A stretch of DNA of 11,689 nucleotides from Dehalococcoidia bacterium (GCA_030640325.1 DAOWJM010000072.1:1-11689), one strand, 5' to 3'; counted from the first letter of the stretch, positions 1 through 6,857 are shown. Translations and numbers: made by a program. The notes: generated by a model from the letters alone, not told the origin.

Positions 1-282
1 CATGCTTCTATTCTCAGCCTGAGAGCTAAAAAACCGGAACTAGCGCGTCCTTTCAAGATTGGTTGGAACATAAGGATTAAGGGACGTGAGATGCCGGTAA
101 GTACTATCATAGGTCTATTGGCAACAACAACAATATGGATTATCATACTAATTACCCAGCCCTATTGCCGCTGGGTGGGAACCATCTGGATGGTTGCTGG
201 CTTAGTTATTTACTACCTCTATCGGCGAAAAGAGCATTTGCCATTAACACACATACCCAAGAAGCCTGGAGAATTGGGTTAA
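1..282 (+). CDS. APC-superfamily permease, C-terminal fragment (5' end outside window)
   Basis: The frame is open from the first base, so this is the last 93 residues of a longer protein. The ATG at 91 is an internal methionine. The segment starts with a cytoplasmic stretch of the type KKPELARPFKIG, which in amino acid-polyamine-cation (APC) permeases links late transmembrane helices. Two hydrophobic helices follow at about residues 34-53 and 57-75, separated by QPYCRW, and then a short basic/polar tail. This matches the final helix pair of APC transporters. The substrate cannot be read from this part. The neighbouring USP and two TrkA/RCK genes favour a nucleotide-regulated transporter, and KimA-type K+ importers (APC fold with a USP-like cytosolic domain) are one possible parallel. 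An amino acid permease is equally possible. Confidence 0.8.
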   Translation, partial: HASILSLRAKKPELARPFKIGWNIRIKGREMPVSTIIGLLATTTIWIIILITQPYCRWVGTIWMVAGLVIYYLYRRKEHLPLTHIPKKPGELG

Positions 283-337
283 CAGGAAGCACTAAATAAA
301 AAACTTTCAAAAAGTCATCTTTGAATAATCAAGGGTA

Positions 338-366
338 TTGTAGATTTTCCACCAGAAGATTATAAT
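338..366 (+). promoter_or_regulatory. candidate sigma70-type promoter for the usp-trkA-trkA genes
   Basis: A perfect TATAAT lies at 361-366, 35 bases before the USP start codon. The best -35 at a 17-base spacing is TTGTAG (338-343), which is weak. It sits in a 119-base A/T-rich gap after the permease stop, suggesting the USP and TrkA genes can be transcribed apart from the permease. This is sequence pattern only. Confidence 0.45.
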
Positions 367-401
367 ACAAATTGCTCAACAGAAAATGTGAATAGAAGGT
401 A

Positions 402-827
402 ATGGAGTTCAACAAGATTTTGGTGCCGGTAACCGGCACCCAAGCTGATGACGAGGCAACGAGGTTAGCCTGCAGGCTGACCAAGAAGAATAAGGGCAAA
501 ATCTGGGCAGTTTACGTTATTGCCATAAAACGTTCACTGCCATTAGATGCTGAGATTGAACCTGAAATTAGAAAGGCAGAGGGCATACTAGACCATATAG
601 CAAGCGTGGCTGAAGAAGAAGACTGCGAGGTAGAGACCGACCTACTTCAAGCCCGTGAAGCAGGTCCAACTATTGTCGATGAAGCCGCAGAACGAGAGGT
701 TGACCTAATCCTAATAGGTGTTACCTACAAGAGACACTTCGGACAGTTTAGCCTGGGTAGCGTGGTGCCCTATGTGCTTAAAAATGCTCCCTGCCGTGTT
801 ATACTATATCATCAATATACTCCCTAA
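402..827 (+). CDS. universal stress protein (UspA family), single domain
   Basis: This 141-residue protein has the usual length and layout of a single USP domain. It opens with KILVPVTGT, the first strand and loop, and ends with VDLILIGVTYKRHFGQFSLGS followed by the typical APCRVILYH last strand. USPs bind ATP or other nucleotides through G-2x-G-9x-G-S/T. Here the first Gly and the final GS are present, but the middle Gly is replaced by Tyr (GVTY), so binding may be altered. The start is fixed by the immediate beta-strand and by AGAAGG at 394-399, although its spacing to the ATG is only 2 bases. It stands between an APC permease and two TrkA/RCK genes, which suggests a cytosolic sensor or regulator of a transporter. 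That role is inferred. Confidence 0.88.
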   Translation: MEFNKILVPVTGTQADDEATRLACRLTKKNKGKIWAVYVIAIKRSLPLDAEIEPEIRKAEGILDHIASVAEEEDCEVETDLLQAREAGPTIVDEAAEREVDLILIGVTYKRHFGQFSLGSVVPYVLKNAPCRVILYHQYTP

Positions 828-841
828 ACGAGTTTGACATT

Positions 842-1240
842 ATGAAAGTAGTAATTATGGGCTGTGGGCGGGTAGGAGCTCGACTAGCTGGATTGCTAGA
901 CATCGAAGGACATAATGTTGCCATTTTGGACACCGATGCTTATAGCTTTCGCAGGCTACCTCCTGACTTCGGTGGCACAGCACTAGTGGGCAATGGCACT
1001 GATGAGGAATCGCTTAAAAAGGCAGGCATAGAGGAAGCCGATGTCTTTGTGTCTTTAACTCAAGGAGACAATCGCAATGTCATGGCAGCTCAAATTGCCA
1101 AGTATATCTTCAATGTGCCCAAGGTAGTCTGTCGAATCTATGACCCTCTGCGCCGAGAGCTATATAACTCTCTGGGGCTAGAAGCCTTCAGTCCAACCAC
1201 AATATTTGCCCAAATGCTAAAGGAAAAACTAGAGGGGTAA
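842..1240 (+). CDS. TrkA/KTN (RCK_N) nucleotide-binding protein, single domain
   Basis: This 132-residue protein is a Rossmann-fold RCK N-terminal domain of the kind that gates Trk/Ktr K+ transporters by binding NAD(H) or ATP/ADP. Visible features are the glycine motif G7-C-G9-R-V-G12, the acidic D30 at the end of strand 2 (ILDTD), the SLTQGDNRNVMAA segment and the conserved NVPKVVCRIYDP strand. There is no RCK_C (TrkA_C) ligand domain, so the protein is roughly half the length of a standard TrkA unit. It begins 14 bases after the USP stop, and no convincing Shine-Dalgarno is seen before its ATG, consistent with translational coupling. It probably dimerises or hetero-oligomerises with the next gene product. 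No TrkH/KtrB membrane subunit is present in the window. Confidence 0.88.
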   Translation: MKVVIMGCGRVGARLAGLLDIEGHNVAILDTDAYSFRRLPPDFGGTALVGNGTDEESLKKAGIEEADVFVSLTQGDNRNVMAAQIAKYIFNVPKVVCRIYDPLRRELYNSLGLEAFSPTTIFAQMLKEKLEG

Positions 1241-1249
1241 GGCAAAAAT

Positions 1250-1912
1250 ATGTACATCATTATTATCGGTGGTGGCAAGGTGGGCTATTACCTGGGCAGA
1301 GCTCTATTAGATGAAGGGCACGAGATATTGGTGGTGGAAAAGGACCCAGATAGAAATGAGTTCATCTGTGGCGAGCTTGGCAGTGTTTGCATCCGAGGCG
1401 ATGGCTGTGAAGTAGCTACCTTGACTGAAGTGGGCACTGGGCGAGCTGACATGTTCATTGCAGTAACCGGTGATGATGAAGATAACCTGGTTGCCTGCCA
1501 GGTAGCCAAGCATAAATTTAATGTGCCTCGGACTATAGCCCGCATCAGCAATCCGCAGAATGAGACTATCTTTAAGAAGCTAGGTATCGATGTTACTGTA
1601 AGCAGCACTAATATCATCCTTGAAAACATAGAAGAGGAAGTGCCAACGCACCCCTTGACGCATTTGCTTACCATTAAAGATAAGGGACTGGAAATTGTAG
1701 AAGTAAAAATCCCGCCTGACTCAACTACGATAGGCAAATCAGTAAAGGAGCTTTCGCTACCACCAGAAACTGTCCTATCTCTAATTATTCGTAAGCAACG
1801 GAAGCCCATTGTCCCTACTGCCGATACCATCCTTCAAGCTGAAGACCAAATCATAGCTGCTACCACCCCTGAGTCGGAAGAGGCACTAAGGACTGCCCTG
1901 AGAGGTTCTTGA
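1250..1912 (+). CDS. trkA: TrkA-family regulator with RCK_N and RCK_C domains
   Basis: This 220-residue protein matches the normal KtrA/single-unit TrkA length. The RCK_N domain covers about residues 1-135, with G7-G-G9-K-V-G12, E30 at the end of strand 2 and NVPRTIARISNP. The RCK_C domain spans about residues 145-220 and includes the LEIVEVKIPPDSTTIGKSVKEL segment and a final EDQIIAATTPESEEAL stretch. Its start lies 9 bases after the previous stop, with AGAGGGG as ribosome binding site. TrkA-type proteins form a cytosolic gating ring that binds nucleotides, and sometimes c-di-AMP through RCK_C, and controls K+ flux. Here the ring may combine the preceding RCK_N-only protein with this full one, and may act on the upstream APC permease or on a TrkH encoded elsewhere. 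Family assignment is firm; the partner is inferred. Confidence 0.9.
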   Translation: MYIIIIGGGKVGYYLGRALLDEGHEILVVEKDPDRNEFICGELGSVCIRGDGCEVATLTEVGTGRADMFIAVTGDDEDNLVACQVAKHKFNVPRTIARISNPQNETIFKKLGIDVTVSSTNIILENIEEEVPTHPLTHLLTIKDKGLEIVEVKIPPDSTTIGKSVKELSLPPETVLSLIIRKQRKPIVPTADTILQAEDQIIAATTPESEEALRTALRGS

Positions 1913-1946
1913 CTGCTTAAAGCTGACAGCTCTCCTGCCAGTCAAG
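1908..1946. promoter_or_regulatory. 8-bp inverted repeat spanning the trkA stop codon
   Basis: CTTGACTG (1908-1915) and CAGTCAAG (1939-1946) are perfect reverse complements 23 bases apart. The intervening sequence contains a smaller AGCT-gac-AGCT hairpin. The left arm overlaps the TGA stop at 1910-1912, and the right arm ends three bases before the -35 box at 1950. It lacks a following T-run, so a classical terminator is unlikely. It may be an operator or a weak terminator/mRNA-end structure. Confidence 0.4.
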
Positions 1947-1949
1947 CGT

Positions 1950-1979
1950 TTGACGGAAATATACTGTTTATTATATTAT
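1950..1979 (+). promoter_or_regulatory. sigma70-type promoter for the zinc-ribbon/AOR operon
   Basis: TTGACG (1950-1955) and TATTAT (1974-1979) are separated by 18 bases and lie 57 bases upstream of the first gene of the redox operon. The sequence around it (GTTTGACGGAA, then TTTATTATAT) recurs with few changes at 6917-6946 upstream of comEA, which strengthens both calls. Confidence 0.6.
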
Positions 1980-2036
1980 GAATACCGAATGTCAAATTTC
2001 CAGCTAATTAATCCACCCTAGAAAGGAAGATAAACT

Positions 2037-2297
2037 ATGGAGCAAGAGAAAACGAGTGCCACAACAGCAGAAATCACGGCTAAAGGTAGAACCACAGGGG
2101 CAGTTAGGTGTATGAACTGTATGGAGAGGATTAGGCCACCACTGGGGGCAAAAACATTTAAGTGCCCTCACTGCAGCTTTGAGTGGCGCATATCATGGCC
2201 ATTACCCAAATTCCCTAGAATAAGGGGGCCAGTCTGGGATGTAAACAGACGGTTAACTGAAGAAGCGATGAGTAAAAAAGGAAAGGGGAAAAAGTAG
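2037..2297 (+). CDS. small zinc-ribbon protein of the AOR operon, function unknown
   Basis: This 86-residue soluble protein carries one rubredoxin-like/zinc-ribbon knuckle pair: C25-x2-C28 and C43-x2-C46 (CMNC and CPHC), with an aromatic FEW after the second pair. The first about 20 residues are Thr/Ala/Lys-rich and probably disordered. The tail after the ribbon is Pro/Arg-rich (PLPKFPRIRGP) and ends in a lysine cluster. The ribosome binding site AAAGGAAG precedes the ATG. The stop is only 2 bases from the AOR start, so the two are translated together. The four cysteines could bind Zn or a rubredoxin-type Fe; CPHC-type ribbons usually bind Zn. A role as a chaperone, regulator or electron-carrier partner of the AOR enzyme is possible but is only inferred from this coupling. 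Confidence 0.72.
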   Translation: MEQEKTSATTAEITAKGRTTGAVRCMNCMERIRPPLGAKTFKCPHCSFEWRISWPLPKFPRIRGPVWDVNRRLTEEAMSKKGKGKK

Positions 2298-2299
2298 AT

Positions 2300-4207
2300 A
2301 TGGCACTAGATAGAAAGATAGCTTATATTAATTTAACTACCGGTGAGATTGAAACCAAGCCCATCCCCATCAGTATCAGGAAGAAATTCCTTGGTGGTCG
2401 AGGACTTGATATGTATCTTATGTATAACCATATCAAGCCCGGCATTGACCCCCTCGGACCGGATAATGTGGCTTTTGTCAGCGCCGGGGTTCTGGTGGGC
2501 ACATTAGCCTCGGCCACAGCCAGAACCCATATTGCTGGCAAGTCGCCGCTTACTGGTTTTGTTGGCAGTGCTAACATGGGCGGCTTCTTTGCCCCCGAGA
2601 TGAGATGGGCCGGCTTTGACCACCTAGTGATAAAAGGAAAGGCAGAAAAACCAGTCTATCTCTGGATTCGTAATGGTGAAATTGAGATAAGAGATGCCGA
2701 AAACATCTGGGGAAAGACAGTTACTGAGACCCAAGAGATTATCCGGGAAGAGCTAGATGACAGAGACATAAAAATACTCACTATCGGTCCTGCCGGTGAA
2801 AAGCTAGTCAGGTTTGCCAATGTTATGACCGAGATTAAAAATGCTGGTGGGAGGTCTGGGATGGGCGCTCTCCTTGGCTCCAAAAACCTTAAGGCTATCG
2901 CCGTCAGGGGCACTATGGACCTAAAGATAGAGCGCCCTGCTGAAGCCCTGGAATATAATAAAAGGGTAATCACTCAGGTAATCTCGGCTAAGGTATCCCA
3001 GACACAAGGGAGATTAGGCACCCCCTTCATCTGGGGAGCAACTAACTCTTGGGGTGGAATCAGAACCAGAAACTTCCAAGCCAACCAATTTGAGTATTGC
3101 GATGATATTGAGCCTGAGTCAATTGATGAACATGCCATTGGCATGGCTGGCTGCTTTGGCTGCCAGGTTCACTGCCGAGCCAAATATATAATACCCGACG
3201 GTCCCTATAAAGGGGTTTACGACGAAGGACCAGAGTACACCGCACAGGGCGCATTAACCGCAGAACCGGGGTGCAAAAACCTGGTTAACCTGTTGGTAGG
3301 TAATCACCTGCTGAATATGTATGGTCTGGATATCTTGGAGACAGGCAGCCTAATCGCTTGGGCAATGGAACTCTACGAAAAGGGAATCCTTAGTGACAAG
3401 GATACCGATGGCTTGGAATTAAGGTTTGGAAATGATGAGGCACTCATTGAGATGATACACCGTATTGCCCGCAGAGAGGGATTGGGCGACATCCTGGCTG
3501 AAGGTGGGTTACGAGCTGCTGAAAAGATAGGCAAGGGCTCAATCAAATACCTCATCCATGTCAAGGGGATGAGCAACCTTCATTCAGATGAGAGACCAAC
3601 ACCAGCCTTGGCCCTGGGTATAGCCACCGGTTCCAGAGGTTCCGACCATCTCAGAAGCCGACCAGCTATTGACCTCTATGGACTACCAGAGCCGGTATTA
3701 AGAAGGATATATAGTCAGCCAGTAGCCTATGATGGTCCAATAAGCTCACATTGGAGAGACTATGAAGGAAAACCGTGGGAGGTAAGATGGCAAGAGCTAT
3801 GCTATGAGGCGGTGGACTGCCTGGGTATATGTAAGTATCACACTATATTCCTTGGACCAAACTTCCCCAACTTTGAGGAATGGTCTAGATTGCTTTACTA
3901 CAATACCGGGTTGGAGATGTCACCACTGGACATCTGGAATGTAGCTGACCGAGCTTACACTATGGAGAGGCTATTCAACATCAGGGAGGGACTAACCAGG
4001 AAGGACGATTGGCTGGTTGACCGATATTTTGACGAGCCAACCACACGGGGTGTACCAGCCGCTTGTGGCGTGACCATAGATAGAGAAAAGTTCGCCAAGA
4101 TGATAGATGAATACTACGAGCATCATGGCTGGGATGAGAATGGTGTTCCCCACCCCGAGACTCTAAAGAAGCTAGACATAGATAAAGAGCCATCTCATAT
4201 GCTCTAG
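2300..4207 (+). CDS. aldehyde:ferredoxin oxidoreductase family tungsten enzyme
   Basis: This 635-residue protein has the full length of the AOR family: cytoplasmic enzymes with a bis-tungstopterin and one [4Fe-4S] cluster, coupling aldehyde and carboxylic acid interconversion to ferredoxin. Motifs in order are the N-terminal FLGGRGL, the THIAGKSPLTG pterin-region segment, and the cluster ligands C285-x2-C288-x3-C292 (CFGCQVHC). These are followed by GPEYTAQGAL where related enzymes have GPEYE, then GSRGSDHLR with H450 close to the position of the proposed active-site His of the Pyrococcus enzyme, and the fourth ligand C511 in DCLGIC. It sits directly behind the zinc-ribbon gene and before a polyferredoxin, an AOR plus Fe-S subunit arrangement also seen in BamB-BamC of class II benzoyl-CoA reductase. 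The substrate cannot be decided from sequence; aldehyde oxidation or acid reduction is the default reading. Confidence 0.93.
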   Translation: MALDRKIAYINLTTGEIETKPIPISIRKKFLGGRGLDMYLMYNHIKPGIDPLGPDNVAFVSAGVLVGTLASATARTHIAGKSPLTGFVGSANMGGFFAPEMRWAGFDHLVIKGKAEKPVYLWIRNGEIEIRDAENIWGKTVTETQEIIREELDDRDIKILTIGPAGEKLVRFANVMTEIKNAGGRSGMGALLGSKNLKAIAVRGTMDLKIERPAEALEYNKRVITQVISAKVSQTQGRLGTPFIWGATNSWGGIRTRNFQANQFEYCDDIEPESIDEHAIGMAGCFGCQVHCRAKYIIPDGPYKGVYDEGPEYTAQGALTAEPGCKNLVNLLVGNHLLNMYGLDILETGSLIAWAMELYEKGILSDKDTDGLELRFGNDEALIEMIHRIARREGLGDILAEGGLRAAEKIGKGSIKYLIHVKGMSNLHSDERPTPALALGIATGSRGSDHLRSRPAIDLYGLPEPVLRRIYSQPVAYDGPISSHWRDYEGKPWEVRWQELCYEAVDCLGICKYHTIFLGPNFPNFEEWSRLLYYNTGLEMSPLDIWNVADRAYTMERLFNIREGLTRKDDWLVDRYFDEPTTRGVPAACGVTIDREKFAKMIDEYYEHHGWDENGVPHPETLKKLDIDKEPSHML

Positions 4208-4240
4208 CTGCGCAACATACTATTAGGGAGGACTAAATTC

Positions 4241-4738
4241 ATGGCTAAAGTGTTAATGATAGATTATGAAAAATGCACCGGCTGCCGATTGTGCGAGCTT
4301 GTCTGCTCAGTTAAACACGAAGGGGTAAGCAACCCTGCCCGAAGCCGAATAAAGATAGTTAAGTGGGAGATGGAAGGGCGATATGTCCCCATGTCCTGTC
4401 AGCAGTGTGAGTCAGCCCCATGTATGGCAGTATGTCCGGTAAAGGCTATATCCCGAGATGAGGAGATGGGGAGGGTGGATATTGATTATGATGTATGTAT
4501 TGGCTGCCGGATGTGCGTCGCCATCTGCCCCTTTGGGGCTATGTCATTTGATACCCTGGCTCAAAAGGTAATCAAGTGCGATTTCTGTGATGGTGACCCC
4601 CTTTGTGTCAAATTCTGTGAAGTTGGGGCTATACAGTATGTAGATGCCAGTATGGTTAGCACAGTAAAGCAGGTAGCAGCAGCAGAGAAATTCACCAGTA
4701 TAATGCAAAAGGTGGCTGCAGCTATATCCACTGTATAA
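4241..4738 (+). CDS. four-cluster [4Fe-4S] ferredoxin-like electron-transfer subunit
   Basis: This 165-residue protein belongs to the DmsB/HycB/NrfC/BamC-type ferredoxins. Sixteen cysteines form four cluster motifs: 12, 15, 18, 22; 53, 56, 61, 65; 86, 89, 92, 96; and 113, 116, 122, 126. All are intact, so four [4Fe-4S] clusters are expected. The last 35 or so residues are Ala/Val-rich and carry no cysteine. No Tat signal or membrane helix is present, so it is cytoplasmic. AGGGAGG before the ATG is a strong ribosome binding site, and the gene follows AOR by 33 bases. Proteins of this type usually wire a molybdo/tungstopterin enzyme to the next redox partner; here that is probably the LutBA-like module downstream. 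It could be a permanent subunit or a dissociable carrier. Confidence 0.92.
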   Translation: MAKVLMIDYEKCTGCRLCELVCSVKHEGVSNPARSRIKIVKWEMEGRYVPMSCQQCESAPCMAVCPVKAISRDEEMGRVDIDYDVCIGCRMCVAICPFGAMSFDTLAQKVIKCDFCDGDPLCVKFCEVGAIQYVDASMVSTVKQVAAAEKFTSIMQKVAAAISTV

Positions 4739-4770
4739 TGCAGACTCCGTGCAGAAGAAGGGCTGGACCT

Positions 4771-4800
4771 ATTGGGGTGTCTTACATAAGATGCCCCAAT
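4771..4800. promoter_or_regulatory. long perfect-loop hairpin between ferredoxin and lutB-like genes
   Basis: Two 14-base arms (4771-4784 and 4787-4800) pair over their whole length with only two G-T wobbles on the RNA strand, leaving a minimal CA centre. The arms begin ATTGGGG and end CCCCAAT. The following bases (AAATTAATAG) are not T-rich, so it is not a standard intrinsic terminator. It probably protects or processes the mRNA, attenuates readthrough, or is a protein-binding palindrome. It ends 22 bases before the downstream ATG. Confidence 0.6.
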
Positions 4801-4822
4801 AAATTAATAGCGAGTTGAAGAC

Positions 4823-6124
4823 ATGAACCAAGACTTACCTATCTGGATAATGGAACCGGAGCTAATCCACAAAAGGGATTTGTTCGCCAGGAAGTTATTT
4901 GAAGGTGGTCAGAAAAAAGCCCTTATCCCAGAGACACCAAGTATTGACGACATCAAACAGCAGCTAAGAGAGATTCGGGAACACGCTCGCCAAAATATAA
5001 ACTCGCTTGTTGAGGAACTTCAAACCAATTTAGGTCACCAATACCAGCAAGTTGAGGTAAAATTGGCGGTTGATAATATTGAAGCGGTAAGATATATCGC
5101 TGAAATCTCAGATGGGATTGGAATTGTATCCACCAATAACTCCAGTATAGTCAGCCAGGAATTAAAACCAGAGCTGCTCGCCAATGGCTTCACGGTTATC
5201 AACTCCTACCTTGATGAATTTGAGGCCAAGAAAAGAGAAATCCTTGATTACTGGGACCTTCCCGGTTTAAGGGACAAAAACCTCCTGGGAACCTTTGGCG
5301 TCTCCCTAAAAATGGCTGGTCTAGCCGATACTGACAATAAGAAATACCTAGCCCTGCTGGGAGTGAATGCTATAGCCGCCGAGGATGGCACAGTATTTTT
5401 TCTACAGCATTTCTCCAACATCTATGATGATTTGAAGCAGGCTAATAAGGTTATCCTTGTCGTTGGTCTGGATAAGATAGTCAAAAGCAGGCAGGATGCT
5501 GCCTTCCAAACCAAATGTATGGGCATATTTGGTATGGAGAGTGTGCTGCTGGATATCGAGCCCAAACCGAGTAAACCACCGTCTATAGCTGAGCTATCAC
5601 TCCCCCCGGGAGGCAAGGAGAGGGAACTACACCTGCTCATCCTGGACAACGGTAGAACCAACCTTCTGAGGGGCAATTTCGGCGATTTATTCTTATGTAT
5701 AGGCTGCCGGGCATGTAATCAGCACTGTCCTATTCGCCACTCCTTCACCGAGGTTGACTATATCTGGACACCGAAGAACTATCTGAGCCAGCTCCTATAT
5801 GGAACAAGCAGCTCTATTGACGTATGCCTCCATTGTGAAGCCTGTCGGCTAGAGTGTCCCCTGGATATTGACCTTCCCCTTCTGATGTGGCAGGCGAAGA
5901 TAGACTACATCAACAAGCACGGCAGGTCGCTCAAGCATAAGATACTGGGTACGCCCGAGATGTTAGCCAAACTGGGCACCGCTTTTGCCCTACTTGCCAA
6001 CTGGATGATGAGACTCAAGTTGGCGAGAATACCTATGGAAATCATAATCGGGATTGATAGAAGAACCAAACTGCCCACATTTCACTTCCAGACGTTTAGA
6101 AAGTGGTTTGAGAAGAATGGCTGA
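4823..6124 (+). CDS. LutB-like LUD-domain iron-sulfur protein
   Basis: This 433-residue soluble protein has an N-terminal LUD-type domain (about residues 60-260, with the GIGIVSTNNSSIV and GVNAIAAEDGTVFF segments) followed by two [4Fe-4S] motifs: C292-x2-C295-x2-C298-x3-C302-P and C335-x2-C338-x2-C341-x3-C345-P. A helical C-terminal region follows. This is the architecture of LutB/LldF of L-lactate oxidation; the Fe-S half also resembles GlpC and HdrC. No LUD-only LutC partner is seen. It overlaps the LutA-like gene by 8 bases, so the two are translationally coupled. In this operon it probably passes electrons between the AOR-linked ferredoxin and the CCG-domain partner. A genuine 2-hydroxyacid dehydrogenase role cannot be excluded. 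No strong Shine-Dalgarno is seen (AGTTGAAGAC). Confidence 0.87.
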   Translation: MNQDLPIWIMEPELIHKRDLFARKLFEGGQKKALIPETPSIDDIKQQLREIREHARQNINSLVEELQTNLGHQYQQVEVKLAVDNIEAVRYIAEISDGIGIVSTNNSSIVSQELKPELLANGFTVINSYLDEFEAKKREILDYWDLPGLRDKNLLGTFGVSLKMAGLADTDNKKYLALLGVNAIAAEDGTVFFLQHFSNIYDDLKQANKVILVVGLDKIVKSRQDAAFQTKCMGIFGMESVLLDIEPKPSKPPSIAELSLPPGGKERELHLLILDNGRTNLLRGNFGDLFLCIGCRACNQHCPIRHSFTEVDYIWTPKNYLSQLLYGTSSSIDVCLHCEACRLECPLDIDLPLLMWQAKIDYINKHGRSLKHKILGTPEMLAKLGTAFALLANWMMRLKLARIPMEIIIGIDRRTKLPTFHFQTFRKWFEKNG

Positions 6125-6857
6125 GGATTTAATCGGCAACAAAAAGGTAGCTTACTATAGCGGTTGCTTTGCCAATTACTACTCCCCAGAGGTAGGGGAA
6201 GCCATGGTCAAGGTGCTGCGAAAGAATGGGATTGAGGTAATGGTGCCCGACCAGATATGCTGCGGCTTACCTATGATGGCTAAGGGGAATACCAAGGGAG
6301 CATATGAAAACATGGAACATAACACCAGAGTATTCGGTCAGGCAGTGTCAGATGGCTATGCCCTCATCACCACCTGCTCTAGCTGTAGCTTATTCATAAA
6401 GCGAGATTACCCCCTGTGGATGATGGGCAGCGAAATGGCAAAGCAAGTATCGCAGAACCTGTACCATTTCAGCGAATATCTGTTGTTGCTACATAATAGG
6501 GGTGAGCTAAATACCGACTTTCACCCCATACCCCAGACCGTTTTTTACCACACCCCCTGTCATCTGACAGCCCAGGAAATAGGCGATGTAACGGTCAAAT
6601 TGCTCCAGCTAATCCCGGGCATAACCATAAAGCATGTAAGCACCGAGTGCTGCGGGATGGGTGGCGCCTATGGCTATGAGAAGGTTAACTACCGACTGGC
6701 AAAGGAGATAGCCGGCAAGCTATACAGTGAAATAAAGGAAAACCCCGCCGACCGAATAGTAACCGACTGTGGCGGCTGTAAGCTACAAATAGAAGCCGGC
6801 ACCGGGCTCAAGGTTGACCACCCCGTCATATTAATTAAAGAGGCCTACGGTTTATAA
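6117..6857 (+). CDS. LutA/HdrB-like protein with two CCG domains
   Basis: This 246-residue protein, using the ATG at 6117, contains two complete cysteine-rich CCG modules: C17, C48-C49-G, C87-x2-C90, and C148, C178-C179-G, C218-x2-C221. Such modules bind [4Fe-4S] or non-cubane clusters in HdrB, LutA, GlpC and GlcF and often receive electrons or act on thiol/disulfide substrates. An in-frame ATG at 6054 would add 21 residues unlike the family. The 6117 start gives KKVAYYSGCF almost at once, matches LutA length (about 240), and overlaps the previous stop by 8 bases with GAGAAG upstream. It is the last gene of the redox operon. With the LutB-like protein it forms a probable two-subunit redox module; the acceptor (quinone, disulfide or other) is unknown. 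Confidence 0.9.
   Translation: MAEDLIGNKKVAYYSGCFANYYSPEVGEAMVKVLRKNGIEVMVPDQICCGLPMMAKGNTKGAYENMEHNTRVFGQAVSDGYALITTCSSCSLFIKRDYPLWMMGSEMAKQVSQNLYHFSEYLLLLHNRGELNTDFHPIPQTVFYHTPCHLTAQEIGDVTVKLLQLIPGITIKHVSTECCGMGGAYGYEKVNYRLAKEIAGKLYSEIKENPADRIVTDCGGCKLQIEAGTGLKVDHPVILIKEAYGL

Noticed and set aside
91..282. A separate 63-residue small membrane protein starting at ATG 91
   Set aside because: The same frame is open to base 1 and reads as continuous APC permease sequence, so the ATG is internal.
1288..1830. Long antisense open frame opposite trkA
   Set aside because: Serine-rich, low-complexity translation with no family resemblance; a shadow of the TrkA coding frame.
4771..4800. Intrinsic terminator between the ferredoxin and lutB-like genes
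   Set aside because: The stem is strong but no T-run follows on either strand, and the downstream genes fit the same redox operon.
6054..6116. Start of the LutA-like gene at ATG 6054
   Set aside because: It would add 21 residues unlike the family inside the lutB-like coding region; ATG 6117 gives the normal length and an 8-base overlap.
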